This document shows, piece after piece, positions 54,266 through 62,324 of a stretch of 64,000 nucleotides of DNA. This stretch comes from CAVTJL01 sp963828215 (GTDB lineage Bacteria > Pseudomonadota > Alphaproteobacteria > Geminicoccales > Geminicoccaceae): NCBI GenBank assembly GCA_963828215.1, contig CAWHFO010000051.1, forward strand, positions 124,001-188,000, given 5' to 3'. The notes below the pieces were generated by a model. It was given only the letters and a program-made list of their open reading frames with translations, did no database searches and was not told where the DNA came from. The translations under genes were made by a program, and so were the position numbers. How positions within the stretch are numbered: the stretch's first letter is position 1; each line of letters begins with the position of its first letter.

Positions 54266-54424
54266 GGTCGATCCTTCCCGGCAGGGCGACGGGCGGTGCC
54301 TCCCCTAGCATCGGGCACCGACGGTGTCGTGGTCTGCGAACGGCTCGATGCAAGCAACGTCCGGCGGCGCGCCGGGTGCCGACCTCTGGGCCCGACTCCC
54401 CGCTGTCGGATCGGTGAGGCCGCC

Positions 54425-55714
54425 TCAGGCAGCCCCGTAGAAGAAGCGCACGAGCGCCAGCGACACGAACGGCACGTAGGTGCAGAGCAGCAGCACCACG
54501 AGCAGCACGCCGATGAAGGCGAGATTCGTCTTCGTCGTCTCCCAGATGTCGGTCCTGGCGATCGAGCAGGCGGCGATGAGGACGCTGGCCACCGGGGGCG
54601 TCTGCTGGCCGATGGCGAGGTTCAGTGTCACGACGAGCCCGAAATGGATGGGGTCGATGCCCACCGCCGTGACGAGCGGCATGACGATCGGCACGACCAG
54701 GATGATGGCCGCCGCCGAGTGGAGGAACATCCCGAGGAGGAGGAAGAAGACGTTCAGGAGCGCCAGCACCGCATATTTGTTCGTGGTGATGGCGCTGATC
54801 GCGCGCGCGAGTTGCTGGGGAAGCTGGGCCTCGGTGAGGAAAACGCCGATCAGGGCCGAGGCCGCGACCAGGAGCATCACGACGGCCGTCTGCACGCCGC
54901 CGTCGATACAGGCCCGCTTGAGCTTGGCGAGATTGAGCTCGCGATAGATGACGACGCTGATGAAGAGTGCCGCTGCCACCGCGAGCCCGGCCCCCTCGGT
55001 GGCCGTGACGAGCCCGCCGAAAATCCCGCCCAGGATGATGACCGGCAGCAGGAACGCCCAGGCCGCCTCCTTGGTGGCCCCCCAGAGGCGGGACAAGGAA
55101 AAGGCCTGCTCGACGGGAAAGTCGCGACGGCGGGCGATCACGTAGGCCGCGAGCGCCAGGCCGAAGGCGCCGACGAGGCCCGGCAGGATGCCGGCCACGA
55201 ACATCTTCACGACCGACTGCTCGGCCATGACGGCATAGAGGATCATCGGGATCGAGGGCGGGATGATGATCGCGAGGCTCGCGGACGAGGAGCAGATGGC
55301 GGCCGCGTATTCCGGCGAGTAGCCTTTGGAGCGCATGGCCGGGATCAGGATGGTGCCGAGCGCTGCGACGCCGGCCACGGCCGAGCCCGAGATCTCGGCG
55401 AAGAACATCGAGCTGCCGATGGTGACGATCGAGAGGCCGCCCTTGATGAAGCCCAGCAGCGCCGAGGCGAAGTCGATGAGCCGCCGCGAGATCGAGGAGG
55501 CGTTCATGATCGCGCCCGCGAGGATGAAGAGCGGGATCGCGAGGAGCGGAAAATTGGTGGCGCCCTCGAACATGACCAGCGCCACGTTGGGCAGCATGTC
55601 CGGGCCCTGGATGATGACGACGGCCAGCACCGCCACCACGCCCAGGGCCACCGCCACCGGCACGTTGATGAGCACGAGGGCGAAGAGGCCGACGAGCATC
55701 AGCGCGATGCTCAA
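54425..55714 (-). CDS. dctM: TRAP transporter large permease (DctM)
   Basis: 429-residue membrane protein of the DctM/SiaQM-type large permease family with about 11 segments ('ALMLVGLFALVLINVPVAVA' at the start). Typical sections are 'ATNFPLLAIPLFILAGAIMN', 'SAVAGVAALGTILIPAMRSK' and 'IIIPPSIPMILYAVMAEQSV', the last with the ligand-path proline-rich turn, and 'LLLGMFLHSAAAIILVVPIV'. It couples sodium entry to solute uptake with DctQ and DctP. Its ATG overlaps the DctQ stop by four bases. Last gene of the aminotransferase-dctPQM operon. Confidence 0.94.
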   Translation of the reverse strand: MSIALMLVGLFALVLINVPVAVALGVVAVLAVVIIQGPDMLPNVALVMFEGATNFPLLAIPLFILAGAIMNASSISRRLIDFASALLGFIKGGLSIVTIGSSMFFAEISGSAVAGVAALGTILIPAMRSKGYSPEYAAAICSSSASLAIIIPPSIPMILYAVMAEQSVVKMFVAGILPGLVGAFGLALAAYVIARRRDFPVEQAFSLSRLWGATKEAAWAFLLPVIILGGIFGGLVTATEGAGLAVAAALFISVVIYRELNLAKLKRACIDGGVQTAVVMLLVAASALIGVFLTEAQLPQQLARAISAITTNKYAVLALLNVFFLLLGMFLHSAAAIILVVPIVMPLVTAVGIDPIHFGLVVTLNLAIGQQTPPVASVLIAACSIARTDIWETTKTNLAFIGVLLVVLLLCTYVPFVSLALVRFFYGAA

Positions 55715-56286
55715 TGCGTCGCCTCCTGCAGCGAGCCCCTATCGCCCGGGTGTAGTGCCGGCGCCCCCTCGACCTCGGCCAGCACCTCCTCGATCTCGTG
55801 ATCGACGAAGCCCGATCCCATCGCGTCGCTCAGCAGCCGCGGCAGGCGCAGGGCCTCGGCGATCATGAAGAGGACGGCCCCGATCGGGATCACCGACTGG
55901 GTGAGACGGAGCGGTACCCAGGGAAGGCTCACGAGCGTGTCGCCGCCCAGGATCACCAGCACCTGCCAGCCGGTCCAGGCCAGCACCGCGAAGAAGGCGA
56001 AGACGACGGCCTCGGCGAAGAGCGTCAGCCCGACCCGAATGCCGGGCCGCAGCGCGTTGACGAGGCCGGGGAAGCCGATATGGGCGCCTTTGACCGCGGC
56101 GAGCGCGGCACCGTAGTAGGTGAGCCAGGCGAGGCCGACCGAGGCGACCTCGTCGTACCAGCTGAGCGCGTGACCGGCATAGCGGAACACGAAGCCGGCG
56201 ATGATCAGCAGGGTCAGCGCCACCACGAGCAGCAGGACGATCCACTCGAGCAGCGCCTCGAACCCGGCGCGCAGGCGCTCGATCAC
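55711..56286 (-). CDS. dctQ: TRAP transporter small permease (DctQ)
   Basis: 191-residue small permease. Four membrane segments are visible, including 'WIVLLLVVALTLLIIAGFVF' and 'GWQVLVILGGDTLVSLPWVP', with the DctQ signature 'SWYDEVASVGLAWLTYYGAA'. Start is a GTG at 56286. The C-terminal acidic tail is longer than usual. It is 21 bases downstream of dctP and overlaps dctM. Confidence 0.9.
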   Translation of the reverse strand: MIERLRAGFEALLEWIVLLLVVALTLLIIAGFVFRYAGHALSWYDEVASVGLAWLTYYGAALAAVKGAHIGFPGLVNALRPGIRVGLTLFAEAVVFAFFAVLAWTGWQVLVILGGDTLVSLPWVPLRLTQSVIPIGAVLFMIAEALRLPRLLSDAMGSGFVDHEIEEVLAEVEGAPALHPGDRGSLQEATH

Positions 56287-56307
56287 GACGAGGAGGACTC
56301 GGCCCGA

Positions 56308-57296
56308 TCAGGACGCGCTGGCGAGCGACTGCGCCTTGGCGATCATGTCCTTGGCGGAGGGGACCTCCTTCGCGAAGGCCTCGTAGATGCCCTGGCTCTT
56401 GTCGATGAAGGTCTGCTTGTCGACGTCGTTGACCTGCATCTTCTCCTGCTTGAGCTTGCCCAGAAGCTCGTCGTCGAGCTTGGCGCCGAGGTCGAGGATG
56501 GGGTCCTGGGTCTCCATGGCGGCCTCGCTCAACGCCTTCTGCACCTTGGGATCGAGCCGCTCCCAGCTCCGGCCGGCAACGAGGTAGGCCGGCGTGTAGA
56601 CGTGGCCCGACATCGAGAGGTACTTCTGCACCTCGTAGAAGCGCGCGGGATAGATTTGGGCCAGCGGGTTCTCTTCGCCGTCCATCACACCCGTCTGCAG
56701 CGCCACGAAGACCTCGGAGAAGGCCATCGGGCTCGGGTTGGCGCCGTAGGCCTGGAACATCTTGACCCGCCAGACGCCCTTCGGGCACGCGCAGCTTCAG
56801 GCCCTGCAGGTCGTCCGGCACCTTGATCGGCCGCTTGTTGTTGGTGATCTGGCGAAACCCGTTCTCCCAGACGCCCAGCACCCGGTAGCCGCGCTTCAGG
56901 GCCAGGGGTGCCAGCTCGGGCAGGACGATCTGCTCGCGGATCCGCCGCATGTGGTCGCGGTCCTTGACGAGGTAGGGCATCTCGAAGAGCCCGAACTCGT
57001 CGACAACCGACGACATGACGCTCGAGGGCAGCGCCAGATCCATGGTTCCGAGCTTGAGCTTCTTCAGCATCTCCGAATCGCTGCCGAGCTGGCTCGAGCC
57101 ATAGACGGTAACCTTGGCAGCGCCGCCGAGCTTCGCGTTCGCCTGCATCGGCGAACTTCTGGCAGGACTGATCGAAGAGCGAGCCCGGCTCACCCACATG
57201 ACCGAGCTTGATCTCGGTCGCTGCCCGCGCGGGCAGGGCCGTCGCGAGGCCCGCCGCGGCCGTCGAGCCCAGGAACGCGCGTCGTGTGAGAATCAT
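56308..57296 (-). CDS. dctP: TRAP transporter solute-binding protein (DctP), two frameshifts
   Basis: Periplasmic binding protein with a twin-arginine signal ('MILTRRAFLGSTAAAGLATA'). 'EIKLGHVGEPGSLFDQSCQK' is followed by an extra base near 57148, then 'KVTVYGSSQLGSDSEMLKKL' and 'LPSSVMSSVVDEFGLFEMPY', a second extra base near 56775, and 'FQAYGANPSPMAFSEVFVAL'. The 'NPSPMAFSEVF' stretch is the family's ligand-carboxylate region. Removing both bases gives 329 codons. Substrates are usually C4-dicarboxylates or related 2-hydroxy or keto acids; the neighbouring genes suggest a 2-hydroxyacid. Confidence 0.88.
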
Positions 57297-57340
57297 GATC
57301 CGGCCTCCCTCTTCTGGTCTTCTTCGGGTGGGTCGCCGGC

Positions 57341-58534
57341 TCAGGCGGCCCGGGCCTCGGCCGCAGCCGGATTGCCCACGAGATGGTCCATCGCCGCATC
57401 GACGCCACTGCCCGAGAGCCGCACGCCGGCAAGACGAAGACCCATCTCGACGCCGGCAAGCGTGCCCATGAGCGTCAGGTCGTTGAGGTCGCCCAGATGG
57501 CCGATGCGGAACACGCGGCCCTTGAGCCGCCCGAGCCCGGTGCCGAGCGACATGTCGAATCGGTCGAGGATGGTCTGCCGGACATGGTCGGCATCGACGC
57601 CCTCGGGCACCAGCACGGCGGTGAGCGCGCTCGAATATTCGGCGGGATTGGTCGCCAGCACCTCCAGCCCCCAGGCCCGGACCGCACGACGGGTCGCCTC
57701 GGCATGGCGGTCGTGGCGGGCGAACACCTGCTCCAGCCCCTCCTCGAGAAGCATGGCGATCGCCTCGCGCAGGCCGTAGAGCAGGTTGGTGGCGGGCGTG
57801 TACGGGAAAAAGCCCTGGGCGTTGTTGGCCAGCATCGGGCCCCAGTCCCAGTAGGAGCGCGGCAGCCGCGCCGACTTCTGCGCCGCCAGCGCCTTCTCGC
57901 TCACCGCGTTGAAGCTGAGGCCGGGCGGCAGCATCAGGCCCTTCTGCGAGCCGGCGACGGTGACGTCGACGCCCCACTCCCCGTGACGATAGTCGATCGA
58001 GCCGAGCGAGCTGATCGTGTCGACCAGGAGAAGGGCCGGATGTCCCGTCCGGTCGATCGCCCGACGCACCTCGCGGATTCTCGAGGTCACGCCGGTCGAC
58101 GTCTCGTTGTGGACGACGCAGACCGCCTTGATCGTGTGGCCCCGGTCCTCCGCCAGCGCCGCCTCGATCCGGGCCGGATCGGCACCGGTCCGCCAGTCGC
58201 CGGCGAGGTATTCCGGCGCCAGGCCGAGACGTCGCGCCATCTCCTGCCAGAGCGAGGCGAAGTGGCCGGTCTCGCACATCAGCACCCGGTCGCCCGGCGA
58301 GAGGGTGTTGACGAGGGCCGCCTCCCAGGCGCCGGTGCCGGAGGCGGGATAGACGATGACCGGCCCCTCTGTCCTGAAGATCGCCTTGAGCCCCTCGAGC
58401 ACCTCCCGGCCGAGCCGCTGGAACTCGGGCCCGCGGTGATCGATCGTCGGGCTGTCGATGGCCCGCAGCACCCGGTCGGGCACGTTCGTGGGCCCCGGGA
58501 TCTGCAGGAAGTGACGACCGGCCGGGCGCGCCAT
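57341..58534 (-). CDS. Class V aminotransferase, serine-glyoxylate aminotransferase-like
   Basis: 397-residue PLP enzyme. The N-terminal 'FLQIPGPTNVPDRVLRAIDS' and 'VYPASGTGAWEAALVNTLSP' match serine-glyoxylate and alanine-glyoxylate aminotransferases, as does the PLP lysine in 'VDVTVAGSQKGLMLPPGLSF' and the substrate loop 'ANNAQGFFPYTPATNLLYGL'. It would convert glyoxylate plus serine to glycine plus hydroxypyruvate. The ATG at 58534 has GAGGAAAA as ribosome-binding site. It is first of an operon with dctPQM and divergent from the FAD/Fe-S dehydrogenase. Related class V enzymes with other donors cannot be excluded. Confidence 0.87.
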   Translation of the reverse strand: MARPAGRHFLQIPGPTNVPDRVLRAIDSPTIDHRGPEFQRLGREVLEGLKAIFRTEGPVIVYPASGTGAWEAALVNTLSPGDRVLMCETGHFASLWQEMARRLGLAPEYLAGDWRTGADPARIEAALAEDRGHTIKAVCVVHNETSTGVTSRIREVRRAIDRTGHPALLLVDTISSLGSIDYRHGEWGVDVTVAGSQKGLMLPPGLSFNAVSEKALAAQKSARLPRSYWDWGPMLANNAQGFFPYTPATNLLYGLREAIAMLLEEGLEQVFARHDRHAEATRRAVRAWGLEVLATNPAEYSSALTAVLVPEGVDADHVRQTILDRFDMSLGTGLGRLKGRVFRIGHLGDLNDLTLMGTLAGVEMGLRLAGVRLSGSGVDAAMDHLVGNPAAAEARAA

Positions 58535-58567
58535 GGCTTTTCCTCTATCCGCGTGACACGGGCATAG

Positions 58568-58577
58568 TTGCATGCAA
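58568..58577. promoter_or_regulatory. TTGCATGCAA palindrome, candidate GntR operator 1
   Basis: A perfect 10-base palindrome within the 16-mer TTGCATGCAAAATTCC (58568-58583), 34 bases upstream of the aminotransferase start on the minus strand, where bound repressor would block that promoter. An almost identical copy lies at 58665-58680. A GntR/FCD regulator gene sits at the end of the divergent operon. Operator assignment is inference from palindromy, duplication and position. Confidence 0.65.
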
Positions 58578-58664
58578 AATTCCGTGGGAAGGCTCGGCCC
58601 AGCCATGGGCCTTGTCAAGGATGAATCGGGAAAACGTCGAGATTGCTGTTTGTCGTTTCCCGGC

Positions 58665-58674
58665 TTGCATGCAA
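58665..58674. promoter_or_regulatory. TTGCATGCAA palindrome, candidate GntR operator 2
   Basis: Second copy of the palindrome in TTGCATGCAAGAATCC (58665-58680), 97 bases from the first and 33 bases before the proposed start of the dehydrogenase gene. It sits beside that gene's likely promoter, so one site faces each divergent operon. The two 16-mers agree at 14 positions. Confidence 0.65.
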
Positions 58675-58706
58675 GAATCCAGCTGTCCAGCGAGGGATCC
58701 CAAGGC

Positions 58707-61613
58707 TTGGCCGCGCGCAGCATCCGTCCCGCCCACACCCGCATCGGCGATCCCGCGCTGGCCGCACGGCTGTCCCGCGCGATCGAGGGCGACGTGCTGT
58801 TCTCGCCGTTCGACCGCGGGCGCTATGCCACGGACGCCTCGATCTATCAGATAGAGCCCATCGGCGCGGTCCGGCCGCGCACCAAGGCCGATGTCGAGGC
58901 GGCGCTCGCCATCGCCCGCGAGGAGGGCGTGTCGGTCATCCCGCGCGGCGGCGGCACCTCCCAGGCGGGCCAGACCGTCGGCCGCTCGCTGATCATGGAC
59001 AACAGCCGCTGGCTGACCGGAATGGACGAGCTCGACCCGGACGCGCGGACCGTCTGGGTCGAGCCGGGCCTCGTGCTGGACGACCTCAATCGGGCGCTGA
59101 AGCCAAAGGGCCTCTTCTATCCCGTGGACATCTCCACCAGCTCCCGGGCGACCCTGGGCGGCATGACCGCCAACAATTCCTGCGGCTCGCGCTCGCTCCG
59201 CTACGGCGTCTCGGTCGACAACGTGCTCGAGATCGAGGCCGTGCTGGCGAACGGCGAGACCGCCCGCTTCGGGGAGGTCGGCGCCAATCTCGGCGAGGCG
59301 CGGAGCGGCACCGTGGCCGATCTCGTCCGCACCGTGCGCGGCATCGCCGAGCGCGAGGCCGATGAGATCGCGGCGCGCTTCCCGAGAACCGCCCGCCAGG
59401 TCGGCGGCTACAATCTCGACCGCATCTTGACGCGCGGCCGCCACAACATGGCCTCGCTGCTCGTCGGCTCCGAGGGCACGCTCGCCTATTTCACGCGCAT
59501 CAAGCTCAAGCTCTCCCGCCCGCCGACACACAAGGCGATGGGCGTCTGCCACTTCCCGACGTTTCGCGGCGCCATGGAGGCGGCCCGGCACATCGTCCGG
59601 CTCGACCCGACCTGCGTCGAGCTGGTCGACCGCTCCATCCTCGACCTCGCCCGCTCCATCCCGGCCTTCGCCGACTCCTTGCAGCATTTCGTGCGGGGCG
59701 TTCCGGAGTCGCTCCTCCTCGTCGAGTTCGCGGGCGACGAGCAGAAGCCCGTCCTGGCCGATCTCCGTCGGCTCCACGACCTCATGGGCGAGCTGGGCCA
59801 TCCCGGCGCGGTCGTCGACGCGCTCGATGCGGGGCTCCAGGCCGAGATCACCGAGCTCAGGACCGCCGGGCTCAACATCGCCATGTCCATGAAGGGCGAC
59901 GGCAAGCCCGTCTCCTTCATCGAGGACTGCGCCGTGCCGCTCGACCATCTGGCCGACTACACGGCCGGGCTGAACGAGGTGTTCGCCCGCCACGGCACGA
60001 CCGCCACTTGGTACGCCCACGCCTCCGTGGGCTGCCTGCATGTCCGCCCGATCCTCAACCTCAAGCAGGAGATGGGTGCCAAGTCGATGCGGGCGATCGC
60101 CCTGGAGGCGATCGACCTCGTGCGCCGCTACAAGGGCGCCCACTCGGGCGAGCATGGGGACGGCCTCGCCCGCTCGGAGTGGCACGAGCGCGTCTTCGGC
60201 GGCCGTCTCGTCAAGGCTTTCGAGGAGGTCAAGGACGCTTTCGACCCGGCCGGCCTCTTCAACACCAGCCCCTCGAAGATCGTCCGCGCCCCGCGCATGG
60301 ACGACCGTTCTTTCTTCCGCTACCCGCCCGGCTATGCCGCGCTGCCCTTCGAGCCGGCCCTCGACTGGAGCGCCTGGGGCGGCTTTTTGGGCGCTGCCGA
60401 GATGTGCAACAACAACGGCGCCTGCCGGAAGGCCGTGGGCGGCGTCATGTGCCCGAGCTTCCGCGTCACGCGGGACGAGGCGCACGTGACCCGCGGCCGG
60501 GCCAACGTTCTGCGGCTGGCCCTGTCCGGGCAGCTCGGCCCGGACGCCCTGGCCTCGGAGGAGATGGCGGCGGCCCTCGACCTCTGCGTCGGCTGCAAGG
60601 CCTGCCGGCGCGAATGCCCGACCGGCGTCGACATGGCGCGCATGAAGATCGAGGTTCTGCACCATCGGCATCGGACGGAGCGCCTGTCCACGAAGGACCG
60701 GCTGATCGCCTGGCTGCCCCGCTATGCGCCCTATGCCAGCCGGCTCGGCCCGGTGCTGAACCTGCAGGCCCGCCTCCCCGGCCTCCGGCGGCTGGGGGAG
60801 CGGCTGACCGGCCTCAGCGCCGAGCGGACGCTGCCGCCCTGGCGCCGGCCTTGGCGCGGCGCCGCCGGCACGGTCGACGGCGCCAGCCCTGCCGTCGTCC
60901 TCTTCGCCGATACCTTCACGACCTGGTTCGAGCCGGAGAATGCCCAGGCCGCGCACCGTGTCCTGGAGCGGGGCGGCTATCGGGTCGTCGATCCCACGCC
61001 GCGGGGTCAGCGGCCGCTCTGCTGCGGGCGCACCTTCCTCGCCGCCGGCCTCGTCGACGAGGCGCGGGTCGAGGCCCGCCGCACCCTGGCCGCCCTCCGG
61101 CCGTTCCTCGAGGCGGGCCTTCCGGTGGTCGGCCTCGAGCCCTCTTGCCTCCTCACCTTCCGGGACGAGCTTCCGGCACTCCTGCCGCAGGCCGAGGTCG
61201 GCGCCCTGCCGGTCCGCTCGTTCCTTCTGGCCGAGTTTCTGGGCGGGGTCGGCCGCGTCGACCTGCCCCTGCGCCCGCTCGGGGCGAAGCGGGCCCTGGT
61301 TCACGGCCACTGCCACGAGAAGGCTTTTGGCCTCCTGGATTCCGTCCTGGCCGCGCTGCGCCTCGTCCCCGACCTCGAGGTGCGGGCGATCGAAAGCTCC
61401 TGCTGCGGCATGGCCGGCGCCTTCGGCTACGAGCCGGCCCATCTCGAGGTGTCGCGGGCCATGGCCGAGGCGAGCCTGCTGCCGGCGGTGCGCGCGGCGG
61501 ATCCGGAGACCCTCCTCGTCGCCGACGGGACGAGCTGCCGCCACCAGATCGCCGACGGCACCGGCCGCAAGGCGGTCCATCTCGCCCGTGTTCTCGCGGA
61601 GGCGCTGACATGA
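58707..61613 (+). CDS. FAD-binding/Fe-S dehydrogenase (YdiJ/GlcDF-type, D-2-hydroxyacid)
   Basis: About 968 residues from the TTG at 58707, chosen because it lies after the second operator and removes 45 residues with no family similarity; an ATG at 58572 is in frame but falls between the operators. The FAD domain has 'GRYATDASIYQIEPIGAVRP' and 'VSVIPRGGGTSQAGQTVGRS', then an FAD-oxidase C domain. The Fe-S part has 'AEMCNNNGACRKAVGGVMCP' and 'CVGCKACRRECPTGVDMARM', then CCG domains ('PLCCGRTFLAAG', 'SSCCGMAGAFGYEPAHLEVS'). This is a GlcD-GlcF fusion like YdiJ, oxidising D-2-hydroxyacids such as D-2-hydroxyglutarate, lactate or glycolate. Its stop overlaps the GntR gene. Confidence 0.9.
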   Translation: MAARSIRPAHTRIGDPALAARLSRAIEGDVLFSPFDRGRYATDASIYQIEPIGAVRPRTKADVEAALAIAREEGVSVIPRGGGTSQAGQTVGRSLIMDNSRWLTGMDELDPDARTVWVEPGLVLDDLNRALKPKGLFYPVDISTSSRATLGGMTANNSCGSRSLRYGVSVDNVLEIEAVLANGETARFGEVGANLGEARSGTVADLVRTVRGIAEREADEIAARFPRTARQVGGYNLDRILTRGRHNMASLLVGSEGTLAYFTRIKLKLSRPPTHKAMGVCHFPTFRGAMEAARHIVRLDPTCVELVDRSILDLARSIPAFADSLQHFVRGVPESLLLVEFAGDEQKPVLADLRRLHDLMGELGHPGAVVDALDAGLQAEITELRTAGLNIAMSMKGDGKPVSFIEDCAVPLDHLADYTAGLNEVFARHGTTATWYAHASVGCLHVRPILNLKQEMGAKSMRAIALEAIDLVRRYKGAHSGEHGDGLARSEWHERVFGGRLVKAFEEVKDAFDPAGLFNTSPSKIVRAPRMDDRSFFRYPPGYAALPFEPALDWSAWGGFLGAAEMCNNNGACRKAVGGVMCPSFRVTRDEAHVTRGRANVLRLALSGQLGPDALASEEMAAALDLCVGCKACRRECPTGVDMARMKIEVLHHRHRTERLSTKDRLIAWLPRYAPYASRLGPVLNLQARLPGLRRLGERLTGLSAERTLPPWRRPWRGAAGTVDGASPAVVLFADTFTTWFEPENAQAAHRVLERGGYRVVDPTPRGQRPLCCGRTFLAAGLVDEARVEARRTLAALRPFLEAGLPVVGLEPSCLLTFRDELPALLPQAEVGALPVRSFLLAEFLGGVGRVDLPLRPLGAKRALVHGHCHEKAFGLLDSVLAALRLVPDLEVRAIESSCCGMAGAFGYEPAHLEVSRAMAEASLLPAVRAADPETLLVADGTSCRHQIADGTGRKAVHLARVLAEALT

Positions 61614-62287
61614 GCACCGTTCTGGCCGAGGTGGCGGACCTCCGCATCGCCCGACGCAGCCTGCACGACGAGGTCACGGCCCGGCTCCGCGACCTCGTCA
61701 TCGAGGGCGAGATCGCGCCCGGCCGCCGCCTCAACGAGCGGGAGCTGGCCCTGCGTCTCGACGTGTCGCGCACGCCGCTGCGCGAGGCCTTCAAGGTCCT
61801 GGCCGCCGAGGGGCTGCTCGAGCTGCTGCCGAACCGGGGCGCCATCGTCGCCCGCCTCTCGATGGCCGAGCTCGACCAGACCGTCGAGGTGATGGCCGCC
61901 CTCGAGCGGCTGGCGGGCGGCCTCGCCGCCGAGCGGACCACGCCCGCCCAGCTCGCCCTGATCAGCGGCTACCACTACGAGATGCTGGCCCACCACGCCC
62001 GCGGCGACCTGCCCGGCTATTTCCGCTGCAACCAGGCAATTCATCTCGCCATCATGGCCGCGACGGGCAACGCCGTGCTGATGCGCGAGTATGCGACGCT
62101 CAACGCCCGCATCCGGCGCTATCGCTACATGGCGAACCTGTCGCAGGAGCGCTGGGACCAGTCGGTCCGGGAGCACGAGGTGATCCTCGGCCACCTCCGC
62201 ATGCGCGACGGCAGGGCGCTCGCCGAGAGCCTCGTCCAGCACCTCCACAACAAGCTCGCCCACCTGCTGCGGCGCCTGGGCGACTGA
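61610..62287 (+). CDS. GntR-family transcriptional regulator (FCD domain)
   Basis: 225-residue regulator. An N-terminal winged helix is seen in 'SLHDEVTARLRDLVIEGEIA' continuing 'PGRRLNERELALRLDVSRTP' and 'LREAFKVLAAEGLLELLPNR', and a C-terminal FCD ligand domain in 'RCNQAIHLAIMAATGNAVLM' and 'VREHEVILGHLRMRDGRALA' with the His residues that bind a metal. Its ATG overlaps the dehydrogenase stop (ATGA), so it is cotranscribed and probably regulates the divergent pair through the TTGCATGCAA sites. FCD regulators commonly respond to hydroxy or dicarboxylic acids. Confidence 0.93.
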   Translation: MSTVLAEVADLRIARRSLHDEVTARLRDLVIEGEIAPGRRLNERELALRLDVSRTPLREAFKVLAAEGLLELLPNRGAIVARLSMAELDQTVEVMAALERLAGGLAAERTTPAQLALISGYHYEMLAHHARGDLPGYFRCNQAIHLAIMAATGNAVLMREYATLNARIRRYRYMANLSQERWDQSVREHEVILGHLRMRDGRALAESLVQHLHNKLAHLLRRLGD

Positions 62288-62324
62288 GCCCGGACGCGCA
62301 GGCAGGCGGGCGAGCTTCGGTCGG

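Noticed and set aside
58545..61580. Long minus-strand open frame opposite the FAD/Fe-S dehydrogenase
   Set aside because: Composition is Gly/Ala/Arg/Asp-rich without domains, typical of the antisense of a GC-rich gene; the plus-strand frame carries all family motifs.
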